A stretch of 12,841 nt of DNA from Gemmatimonadota bacterium (GTDB taxonomy: Bacteria; Gemmatimonadota; Gemmatimonadetes; Longimicrobiales; Longimicrobiaceae): positions 1 through 12,841 of the forward strand of contig JAHWJV010000052.1 in the NCBI GenBank assembly GCA_019348265.1, written 5' to 3'. The translations under genes and the position numbers were made by a program. Shown here in pieces: positions 7,515-12,841 of this stretch. The notes below the pieces were generated by a model. The model made no database searches, was not told where the DNA came from, and worked only from the letters and a program-made list of their open reading frames with translations. The first letter of the stretch is position 1, and each line of letters starts with the position of its first letter.

Positions 7515-8699
7515 TCAGGTGCTCGGATCCGCCACGGGAAGGGTCGCCACGAACATGGCCCCTTTCTCCGTCGGCGAAAGGGTGAGGCGCCCATTGTGCA
7601 CGTCCTCCACGATGCGACGGGCGAGCGAGAGCCCCACGCCCCACCCGCCCTTCTTGGTGGTCACGCCGGGCTCGAACAGGGAATTGCGGATCGCCTGCGA
7701 CACACCGGGGCCGTCGTCGCGGACGCGGATCGCGACCTTCCAGGGCGAGACTCGCTCGGCCGAGACGTCGATCGTGCCCCCGGAGCCCGCCAGCGCGTCG
7801 AGCGCGTTCTTCATCAGGTTCTCCAGCGCCCATTCCAGCAGGACCGCGTTGCCCAGCACCGGAGGGAGCGCGTCCGCGGTCTCCACGCGCAGCTCGACGC
7901 CCCGGGCGATCTGCGGCATCCGGATCCGCACGTATCGCTCGAGCGTCTTCAACAGCGCGCGGACGTCCACCGCCTCCTTCCGCACCGGCCTGCCGATCCA
8001 CTCGAACCGGTGCGCCACCTTCTCGAGCCGGTCCAGGTCCGCCTCCATCTCGGCCGCGGCGACGGGCAGGGTGGTCATCTCCTCGCGCTCCTCGCTCGGC
8101 AGCCGCAGGATCTCCACCCAGCCGGCGAGGGACGAGAGAGGCGTCGCCATCTGGTGCGCGGACTCGCGCGCGATCGTCGCCCAGATCCGCTCCCGCTCCA
8201 GCCGCTGGTTGTGGCGAATCATCAGCGCGGACGCCAGGAGCAGCGAAGCCAGCACGCTGACCTGTAGCCAGGGGATATAGCGCATCCGCTGCACGAGCGG
8301 CGGGTCGCCGTAATAGATCGTCCCCAGCCCCGGCTCGGTGATCGGGACGTTCCGCTCCCCGAGCTCCTGTGCGTAGGCGTAGAGGAGGAACTGGTCGTCG
8401 GGGTCGTTGGCGTCCGCGTCGAAGGGCGTGTTCGAGCTGGCCGTCGGGATCCCCTCCGGGTCGGTGAGGACGATGGGAATTCCCAGGTCCTGCACGGTCT
8501 GGCTGAGGCTCAGGAGCGTCCGCTCGGCCGCGCCCTCCTGGGGATCCTGCAGCCCACGCAGGATCTCGATATAGATGCTGGAGTGAACGCGCGCGTCGCG
8601 ACGCATCTCCCGCATCAGGAGCTCCGTATACAGCAGGTACCAGCCGAGCACCACCGCGGCGAGCAGCCCCAGGGCGGTCGGCCAGTAGCGACGGTACAT
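7515..8699 (-). CDS. Sensor histidine kinase with periplasmic sensor domain
   Basis: The 394-residue protein has TM1 at about residues 7-27, an extracytoplasmic region of about 115 residues, TM2 at about 143-161, a HisKA dimerisation domain and a HATPase domain. The phosphoacceptor is His182 in RESAHQMATPLSSLAGW; the residue after it is Gln in place of the more usual Glu. N box is ENLMKNALDAL (Asn294/Asn298), G1 is RDDGPGV (327-333), and the F and G2 boxes are LFEPGVTTKKGG and GVGLSLARRIVE. All ATP-binding elements are intact. The stimulus is unknown; the sensor region matches no domain I recognise. The gene starts nine bases after serS with no Shine-Dalgarno and ends 18 bases before pcrA. 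No response regulator sits in the same operon; the nearest receiver is the single-domain one at 11157. Confidence 0.9.
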   Translation of the reverse strand: MYRRYWPTALGLLAAVVLGWYLLYTELLMREMRRDARVHSSIYIEILRGLQDPQEGAAERTLLSLSQTVQDLGIPIVLTDPEGIPTASSNTPFDADANDPDDQFLLYAYAQELGERNVPITEPGLGTIYYGDPPLVQRMRYIPWLQVSVLASLLLASALMIRHNQRLERERIWATIARESAHQMATPLSSLAGWVEILRLPSEEREEMTTLPVAAAEMEADLDRLEKVAHRFEWIGRPVRKEAVDVRALLKTLERYVRIRMPQIARGVELRVETADALPPVLGNAVLLEWALENLMKNALDALAGSGGTIDVSAERVSPWKVAIRVRDDGPGVSQAIRNSLFEPGVTTKKGGWGVGLSLARRIVEDVHNGRLTLSPTEKGAMFVATLPVADPST

Positions 8700-8708
8700 G
8701 TTTGGAGT

Positions 8709-9995
8709 CTAGGCCGAGAAGAGGTCCGTTCCCACGTAAGGCCGGAGCGCCTCGGGAACGACTACGCTGCCGTCCGCCTGCTGCCCGTTCTCGATGATCG
8801 CCACGGTGGTGCGCGGCAGCGCGAGCCCGGAGCCGTTCAGCGTGTGCACGAACTCGGGCTTTTCCCCGGGCGAGGGGCGGAAGCGGATGGAGGCCCGGCG
8901 CGCCTGGTAATCGAGGAAGTTGGAGCAGCTCGAGACCTCGAGCCACCGCCCCACTCCGGGCGCCCAGACCTCCAGGTCGTAGGTTTTCGTGGAAGAGAAG
9001 CCGAGATCCCCTCCGGCGAGCAACACCACACGATACGGGAGGCCCAGCAGCTGGAGGACGCGCTCGGCGTGGCCGGTCAACCGCTCCAGAGCCCCGGCCG
9101 AATCCTCCGGACGCTCGAACCGGACCAGCTCGACCTTGTCGAACTGATGGACCCGTAGCAGCCCGCGCGTATCCTTTCCCGCCGCGCCCGCCTCGCGTCG
9201 GAAGCAGGGCGAATACGCCGTGTAGGCGATCGGCAGCTGCGCCGCGTCGAGCATCTCTTCGCGGTGGAAGTTGGTGACGGGCACTTCCGCGGTGGGGACC
9301 AGGTACAGCCCGTCGGCCGCCAACTCGTAGGCGTCCCCCTCTTCCACGAACTTCGGGAACTGCCCCGTTCCCGCCATGGATACCTGCGTCACCACGAAGG
9401 GCGGGGCCACCTCCGTGTAGCCATGCTCCTCCCGGTGGAGGTCGAGCATCCAGTTCACCAGCGCCCGCTGCAGGCGAGCACCCGGGCCTTTGAAGGCCGG
9501 AAAGCCGCTGCCGGCCACCCTGGCACCCGCCGCGAGGTCGAGAAGCCCCAGCTCAGCCGCGATCTCCCAGTGCGGACGCGGAGCGAAGTCGAACTCGCGC
9601 GGACTCCCCCACTCCCGCATGATCGCGTTGCTCTCTTCGCCTCCCTCCGGCACCGACCCGTCGGGGACGTTGGGCGTACGGAGGAGCACGTCGTCGATCT
9701 CGGCCTCCACCTGCCGGAGGCGCGCGTCGACCTCCCCGATCCGGTCGCCCACCGCTCGCATCTCCCCGATCACATCATCGGCCGACTCGCCGCGCCGCTT
9801 CCTCACGCCGACTTCCTGAGACACGGCGTTGCGGCGCGCCTTCAGCGCGTCGCCCTCGCCGATCAGCGCGCGGCGCTCTTCGTCCAGCGCCAGGATGCGG
9901 TCGATCGAGCTCGATGTCTCCGACGGGTTGCCGCGGGTGGCGAGCCGCTGCTTGACCGCATCCGGCTCCTCGCGGATCCAGCGCAGGTCGAGCAC
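8709..9995 (-). CDS. serS: Seryl-tRNA synthetase
   Basis: SerRS is the class II synthetase that charges tRNA-Ser (and tRNA-Sec). Residues about 30-105 form the antiparallel coiled-coil arm that grips the long variable arm of tRNA-Ser. The catalytic domain shows the serine-binding loop VPTAEVPVTN (233-242), motif 2 SPCFRREAGAAGKDTRGLLR (262-281) leading into VHQFDKVEL, EVSSCSNFLDYQARR (353-367) and motif 3 LNGSGLALPRTTVAIIEN (386-403). The 428-residue length is normal. The start is GTG, directly abutting the stop of the lipoprotein gene (TGAGTG), with AGAGGA just upstream as ribosome-binding site. No tRNA-like T-box leader is present; expression probably depends on the promoter ahead of the lipoprotein gene. 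Confidence 0.97.
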   Translation of the reverse strand: MLDLRWIREEPDAVKQRLATRGNPSETSSSIDRILALDEERRALIGEGDALKARRNAVSQEVGVRKRRGESADDVIGEMRAVGDRIGEVDARLRQVEAEIDDVLLRTPNVPDGSVPEGGEESNAIMREWGSPREFDFAPRPHWEIAAELGLLDLAAGARVAGSGFPAFKGPGARLQRALVNWMLDLHREEHGYTEVAPPFVVTQVSMAGTGQFPKFVEEGDAYELAADGLYLVPTAEVPVTNFHREEMLDAAQLPIAYTAYSPCFRREAGAAGKDTRGLLRVHQFDKVELVRFERPEDSAGALERLTGHAERVLQLLGLPYRVVLLAGGDLGFSSTKTYDLEVWAPGVGRWLEVSSCSNFLDYQARRASIRFRPSPGEKPEFVHTLNGSGLALPRTTVAIIENGQQADGSVVVPEALRPYVGTDLFSA

Positions 9996-10574
9996 TCAGT
10001 CCTCTTCGCTGAGCCGCTGGTCCGCGCAGCGCGAGTTGGTCACGAGCCTGAAGCGCACCCGCTGCGCCGCCGCATCCACCTCGAGCGGCTGCAGCTTCGC
10101 GTACTGCTCGACCGCCGACGGGCCGCACAGGACCAGCCGCGAGCGGGCGGCGTACACCTCGCCTACCCGCACCGGAACGCCGCGGTCCGTGATGAAGGTG
10201 TTCTGTTTCGGCGCCTGGGTCACCGATTCGAAGCTACGGCCGTTCAGAGGCTCGGTGATTCCCGCGCGCGAGAGACCGCCGAGATCGAAGACGCCGATCT
10301 TCCCGGCCGGGACGAACTGGAGTTCCGAGCCTACGCGGCGCAGCGCGAAGTCCCATTCTCCGGCGTCGTTGAGCTCCTCGGGGTAGCGACCGCCGACGAT
10401 GACCCTCGCGAGGGCGGTGATGTCCACCGCCGTGGGCAGAGTGCTGTTGGCCGTGGGCGTGACGAGCTCGATGGTGTCGGTCACCAGCATCGGGTCCAGA
10501 TTGGTATTCGTCGACTCGCACGCCGCGAGCAGGAATGCAGCGGGAATGGCGGCGATGAGGGCAAAACTGCGCAC
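9996..10574 (-). CDS. Small lipoprotein of unknown function, first gene of the serS operon
   Basis: The 192-residue protein starts with a lipoprotein signal peptide: MRSF, a hydrophobic core and LLAAC, so Cys19 would be lipidated; the +2 residue is Glu, which is compatible with outer-membrane sorting in diderms. The mature part begins with a Thr/Asn-rich linker (ESTNTNLDPM) and then a folded region with two cysteines, Cys150 and Cys183, that could form a disulfide. I recognise no domain. The GTG start is chosen because AGGAG (10582-10586 on the complementary strand) lies seven bases upstream and the signal peptide begins there. It is followed without a gap by serS, so an envelope protein leads a translation/repair operon. 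It may be a phylum-restricted family. Confidence 0.75.
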   Translation of the reverse strand: MRSFALIAAIPAAFLLAACESTNTNLDPMLVTDTIELVTPTANSTLPTAVDITALARVIVGGRYPEELNDAGEWDFALRRVGSELQFVPAGKIGVFDLGGLSRAGITEPLNGRSFESVTQAPKQNTFITDRGVPVRVGEVYAARSRLVLCGPSAVEQYAKLQPLEVDAAAQRVRFRLVTNSRCADQRLSEED

Positions 10575-10581
10575 GAAAGTA

Positions 10582-10586
10582 CTCCT
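10582..10586 (-). promoter_or_regulatory. Shine-Dalgarno site deciding the lipoprotein GTG start
   Basis: AGGAG on the minus strand, seven bases before GTG at 10574. There is no competing start with a better site. Confidence 0.65.
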
Positions 10587-10612
10587 GATAAACGGCGAAT
10601 TTCAGAGCGCTA

Positions 10613-10642
10613 ACCATAGTCCGGGCCCCGGGAGCCCGTCAA
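10613..10642 (-). promoter_or_regulatory. Predicted sigma70-like promoter of the lipoprotein-serS operon
   Basis: On the minus strand, -35 TTGACG (10637-10642) and -10 TATGGT (10613-10618) are separated by 18 bases. Transcription would start near 10606, giving a leader of about 30 bases that contains the Shine-Dalgarno site. The spacer carries a CCGGG/CCCGG palindrome (10621-10631). Confidence 0.55.
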
Positions 10643-10651
10643 GGTGACGGG
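10635..10651. promoter_or_regulatory. Palindrome overlapping the -35 box; possible operator
   Basis: CCCGTCA, spacer AGG, TGACGGG is a perfect 7-bp inverted repeat. It covers the -35 box of the minus-strand promoter and ends 12 bases from the -35 box of the plus-strand promoter. A dimeric regulator bound here could affect both promoters. No regulator is identified. Confidence 0.35.
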
Positions 10652-10662
10652 GCCGGCATCAC

Positions 10663-10691
10663 TTGACGCACCACGGGGGTACCTCTACGTT
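10663..10691 (+). promoter_or_regulatory. Predicted sigma70-like promoter of the roadblock-receiver-manC operon
   Basis: -35 TTGACG (10663-10668), 17-base spacer, -10 TACGTT (10686-10691). Transcription would start near 10698, leaving only about 12 bases before the ATG at 10710. It is divergent from the lipoprotein promoter, with identical -35 hexamers 20 bp apart. Confidence 0.55.
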
Positions 10692-10709
10692 TTTCGGACT
10701 TCTACGCGC

Positions 10710-10784
10710 ATGAAGAAGTCCGCAGCACCGCGTCCTCGCACGTCGGCGCGCGATGCCCACGTTCCGCCGCGCACGGCCCGATGA
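10710..10784 (+). CDS. Possible 24-residue upstream ORF (leader peptide)
   Basis: An ATG at 10710, about 12 bases after the predicted transcription start, opens a 24-codon frame. It begins MKKSAAPRPRTSARD and ends in PPRTAR, and is rich in Arg, Pro and Ala. Its TGA overlaps the ATG of the roadblock gene in the ATGA arrangement used for coupling. No Shine-Dalgarno precedes either start; the short leader could allow near-leaderless initiation here and reinitiation at the roadblock gene. The peptide has no recognisable domain and no amino-acid run like those in attenuators. It may be a coupling device with no protein function, or a chance ORF in GC-rich DNA. Confidence 0.35.
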   Translation: MKKSAAPRPRTSARDAHVPPRTAR

Positions 10785-11137
10785 CTCGACTCGACGACGC
10801 GCTCGCCGGAATTCAGTCGCACGGTGGGGTGGAGCACCTTCTCCTGGTCGGGCGCGACGGCCTGCTGATTCGCGACGTCGGAGCGGCGAACGGCTTCGCG
10901 GCGGAAACCGTCGCGGCGATGATTCCGGGGCTGGCGACGGCATGCACCGCGCTGAGCCGCGCGACGGACCGGGGTGCGTTCACGACGGCGGTGCTGGAGT
11001 TCGCGGTCGGAGTGGTCGTCATCGCGCCGTTGTCGTCCGAGGTCCTGCTGGCCGCGGTGCTGCGCGGCGGGGTCGGTTTCGCGCCGTTGCTGAGGACGCT
11101 GCGCCGGGAGCGCGACAATCTCGCGGGGCTTCTCTGA
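10781..11137 (+). CDS. Roadblock/LC7 domain protein
   Basis: This 118-residue protein is essentially a single roadblock/LC7 domain: an N-terminal helix (LDDALAGIQSHGG), the strand pair VEHLLLVGRDGLLIRDVG typical of the fold, a long helix (AETVAAMIPGLATACTALSR), a central sheet (AVLEFAVGVVVIAPL) and LLAAVLRGGVGFAPLLRTLRR at the end. Bacterial roadblock proteins such as MglB act as dimeric regulators of small Ras-like GTPases; no GTPase is in this window, so its partner is unknown. The ATG at 10781 is the only start in its open frame; no in-frame ATG, GTG or TTG occurs upstream as far as the -10 region. It overlaps the short upstream ORF by four bases and precedes the receiver gene by 19 bases, implying co-expression and possibly a joint signalling role. 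Confidence 0.75.
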   Translation: MTRLDDALAGIQSHGGVEHLLLVGRDGLLIRDVGAANGFAAETVAAMIPGLATACTALSRATDRGAFTTAVLEFAVGVVVIAPLSSEVLLAAVLRGGVGFAPLLRTLRRERDNLAGLL

Positions 11138-11156
11138 GCCCCACACCGGAGCCCTC

Positions 11157-11552
11157 ATGACGGATTCCGCCACTGGCGGCACGCAACGCCACATCCTGGT
11201 GGCGGACGACGAGCCCCACATCGGAAGGATCATCCAGCTCAAGCTCGAGCGCGGGCCGTATCGCGTCACGCTGGTATCCGACGGACAGATCGCGCTCGAG
11301 CTCCTGCACAGCCAGGATCCGATCGACCTGGTTCTTCTCGACATCATGATGCCCTACGTAAGCGGCCTCGACGTCCTCGAGAAAACGCGCCAGCTCGAAC
11401 ACCGCCAGGCCACGCCGGTGATCATGCTGACGGCCAAAGGTCATGATGCAGACCGGAGCCGCGCGTTCGAGCTCGGCGCCGCGGATTTCCTGACCAAGCC
11501 ATTCAGCCCCAACAAACTGCTAGCGCGCATCGATGAGCTCTTCGAAGTTTGA
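11157..11552 (+). CDS. Single-domain response regulator (receiver only)
   Basis: The 131-residue product is a stand-alone CheY-like receiver with no output domain. The acidic pocket is Asp17/Asp18 with Glu19 (VADDEP), the phosphoacceptor is Asp62 (VLLDIMMPYVSGLDVL), the switch Thr is Thr92 (VIMLTAKG), and Lys114 sits in FLTKPFSP. All key residues are intact. Such proteins usually act by binding a partner when phosphorylated. GGAG lies five bases before the ATG. The gene follows the roadblock gene by 19 bases and its 3' end overlaps manC by 20 bases, so the product may bind the roadblock protein or a polysaccharide enzyme. No kinase is in this operon; the orphan kinase across the divergent promoter region is a candidate donor. 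Confidence 0.93.
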   Translation: MTDSATGGTQRHILVADDEPHIGRIIQLKLERGPYRVTLVSDGQIALELLHSQDPIDLVLLDIMMPYVSGLDVLEKTRQLEHRQATPVIMLTAKGHDADRSRAFELGAADFLTKPFSPNKLLARIDELFEV

Positions 11553-12627
11553 CGCGTCCGGCCGGGACTCGCACCCGCATCTGTGGACCGTCATCCTCGC
11601 GGGTGGAATCGGGTCACGGTTCTGGCCGGCGAGCACGCCATCGCGCCCGAAACAGCTCCTGAAGCTCGGGTCTGACAAACCGCTGATCCAGGACACGATC
11701 GACCGCATCCTGCCCCTGGTCCCGCAGGAGCGGCTGCGCATCCTGACGGGCGCCCACCTGGCCGAGCCGATCCTCGGGGCGCTCCCGGAGCTCGGCGAGG
11801 GCAATCTCTTCCTCGAGCCGCGCGCGGCAGGAACCGCGCCGGTGCTGGCCTGGGCGGCCGCGGAGATCGAGCGGCGCGATCCGGACGCGGTCATGATCTC
11901 GCTCCACGCGGATCATGTGATCTCCCCCGCGCAGACCTTCCGCGACAGGCTCGCGGTCACCGCCGATCTGGCCGTTCACCATCGCCGGCTCTTCACGCTG
12001 GGTGCCGTGCCGGACCGGCCCGAGACCGGGTACGGCTACATCCGCGTGGGCGCGCCGCTCGCCTCCGCCGAGGGGCTGGCGGACGTCGGCTCGGAGGTCG
12101 CGGAGTTCGTCGAGAAGCCAGACCTGGAGACGGCCCGGAGATACCTCGAAGGCGGATACCTCTGGAACACCGGCCTCTTCGTCTGGCGTGTCGCGGACCT
12201 TCTCGATCAGCTCGAGCGTCATACGCCGGAGATCGCCGAGCTGATCCCGATCCTGCGCGAGGGCGGGACGGAGGAGTTCTTTCGACGCGTACCGAACCTC
12301 TCCGTCGACGAGGGGCTCCTCGAGCGCTCGGATCGCGTGGCGGTCGTGCGCGCTGATTTCGCCTGGGACGACATCGGCGCCTGGGACTCCGTCTTCAGGA
12401 CCCATCCGCTGGACGCCGCCGGAAACGCGCTGATCGGCGAGGCGTTCGCGGTGGATTCGCGACGCACCACGCTCTACGCCGACGACGGTCCGATCGTTGC
12501 GTTCGGCGTCGACGATCTGGTGGTCGTCCGGACGGCCGGCGTCACCTTCGTCGCACGCCGGGACCGCGCGCCAGATCTCAAGACTCTGCTCGCGCAGCTG
12601 CCGGACCGCCTCCGCACGCTGGACTGA
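11533..12627 (+). CDS. manC: Mannose-1-phosphate guanylyltransferase
   Basis: The enzyme makes GDP-mannose from GTP and mannose-1-phosphate for polysaccharide or glycoconjugate synthesis. Diagnostic elements are the nucleotide-binding signature ILAGGIGSRFWPASTPSRPK with Gln41 (21-41), LHADHVI with metal-binding Asp127 (124-130), FVEKPD (192-197), YLWNTGLFVW (209-218) and WDDIGAW (278-284). At 364 residues it is the single-domain type, without the phosphomannose isomerase domain of bifunctional ManC/AlgA proteins. The usual SIDYAVME segment reads SVDEGLLE here (257-264), a divergence at a conserved sugar-site region. The ATG at 11533 lies inside the receiver gene (20-base overlap) with no Shine-Dalgarno; a few N-terminal residues before the first strand are non-conserved, so the exact start is less certain than the identity. 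Confidence 0.92.
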   Translation: MSSSKFDASGRDSHPHLWTVILAGGIGSRFWPASTPSRPKQLLKLGSDKPLIQDTIDRILPLVPQERLRILTGAHLAEPILGALPELGEGNLFLEPRAAGTAPVLAWAAAEIERRDPDAVMISLHADHVISPAQTFRDRLAVTADLAVHHRRLFTLGAVPDRPETGYGYIRVGAPLASAEGLADVGSEVAEFVEKPDLETARRYLEGGYLWNTGLFVWRVADLLDQLERHTPEIAELIPILREGGTEEFFRRVPNLSVDEGLLERSDRVAVVRADFAWDDIGAWDSVFRTHPLDAAGNALIGEAFAVDSRRTTLYADDGPIVAFGVDDLVVVRTAGVTFVARRDRAPDLKTLLAQLPDRLRTLD

Positions 12628-12640
12628 ATCACCCGCGGGA

Positions 12641-12841
12641 ATGGCCAACCTTTCGCTCATCGTCTTCGACGACCTCGTCGCGCAGAAGTGGGAGCCGTTC
12701 GCGCTGACGCGACCGATCGGCGAGCTGCTGTTCGGCACGCTCACGCTTCGCGAGCGCGCCGAGCGCGTGCTCGGGGCGCGCTGCCTGATGCATCTCGCGC
12801 CCGACCACCTGGTCGGCTTCGACGAGGAGGGGAGTCCGCCC
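12641..12841 (+). CDS. Sugar nucleotidyltransferase, alternative GlmU type (5' part only)
   Basis: An open frame starts at ATG 12641, 13 bases after manC, and runs off the window after 67 codons. The N-terminus MANLSLIVFDDLVAQKWEPF followed by ALTRPIGELLFGTLTLRERAERVLG matches the start of the divergent GlmU-like family typified by Bacteroidetes (FDD...PLTFTRPVAELRVGILTIREKWE), which carries a nucleotidyltransferase domain and a left-handed beta-helix acetyltransferase domain. The predicted role is UDP-GlcNAc or a related nucleotide sugar, in line with manC beside it. Only the first part of the first domain is visible, so the acetyltransferase half cannot be confirmed. There is no good Shine-Dalgarno; only GCGGGA abuts the ATG. 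Confidence 0.72.
   Translation, partial: MANLSLIVFDDLVAQKWEPFALTRPIGELLFGTLTLRERAERVLGARCLMHLAPDHLVGFDEEGSPP

Noticed and set aside
7483..8946. 487-codon minus-strand frame overlapping kinase and serS
   Set aside because: It overlaps both real genes in a different frame, is rich in Arg/Gly/Ala, and has no motif; the kinase and SerRS motifs fix the true frames.
9264..10613. 449-codon plus-strand frame opposite serS and the lipoprotein gene
   Set aside because: Antisense to motif-complete SerRS, with His/Arg/Val-rich shadow composition and no plausible ribosome-binding site.
10621..10651. GC-rich palindromes as a transcription terminator between the divergent operons
   Set aside because: Both flanking operons point away from this region and no T-tract follows; promoter or operator function fits better.
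1..12841. tRNA, rRNA or riboswitch genes
   Set aside because: No cloverleaf, rRNA core sequence or recognisable aptamer consensus was seen in the short intergenic regions.

Overview
The window is high-G+C bacterial DNA, densely packed with genes in short-gap or overlapping operons. The G+C content, start codons that often lack a Shine-Dalgarno sequence, the single-domain ManC next to a Bacteroidetes-type alternative GlmU, and the roadblock protein/single-domain receiver pair would suit Gemmatimonadota or a similar environmental phylum. That placement is inference; no rRNA or other taxonomic marker is present.

Layout: (1) 2-1645, plus strand: the 3' end of a P-II-like small regulator, then a YtxH-like membrane-anchored protein whose stop overlaps the start of a secreted zinc-dependent phospholipase C-like enzyme. 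(2) 1649-10574, minus strand, one long co-directional run read right to left: small lipoprotein, serS, sensor histidine kinase, pcrA-type helicase, then gatC-gatA-gatB. Two non-coding insertions interrupt it: a 197-bp element with roughly 40-bp imperfect terminal inverted repeats between pcrA and gatC, and a 107-bp element with 21-bp inverted heptad arrays between gatA and gatB. One arm of the second element encodes the last residues of GatA. (3) 10575-10709: a divergent regulatory region with two back-to-back sigma70-like promoters and a palindrome on one of the -35 boxes. (4) 10710-12841, plus strand: a 24-codon upstream ORF, a roadblock/LC7 protein, a single-domain response regulator, mannose-1-phosphate guanylyltransferase and the start of an alternative-GlmU-type sugar nucleotidyltransferase, cut by the window edge.

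How they work together: the minus-strand block is mostly information processing. SerRS charges tRNA-Ser, GatCAB amidates misacylated Glu-tRNA(Gln) and/or Asp-tRNA(Asn), and PcrA handles DNA repair and transcription conflicts; a sensor kinase and a lipoprotein are embedded among them. The plus-strand block joins a signalling pair (roadblock plus receiver) to nucleotide-sugar synthesis (GDP-mannose and probably UDP-GlcNAc), as would fit control of envelope or exopolysaccharide production. The kinase has no receiver in its own operon and the receiver has no kinase in its own, so the two may be partners encoded in divergent operons. No clearly new defence or mobile system is visible. The most unusual signals are the two intergenic inverted-repeat elements, the uORF/roadblock/receiver cassette and the shared divergent control region.
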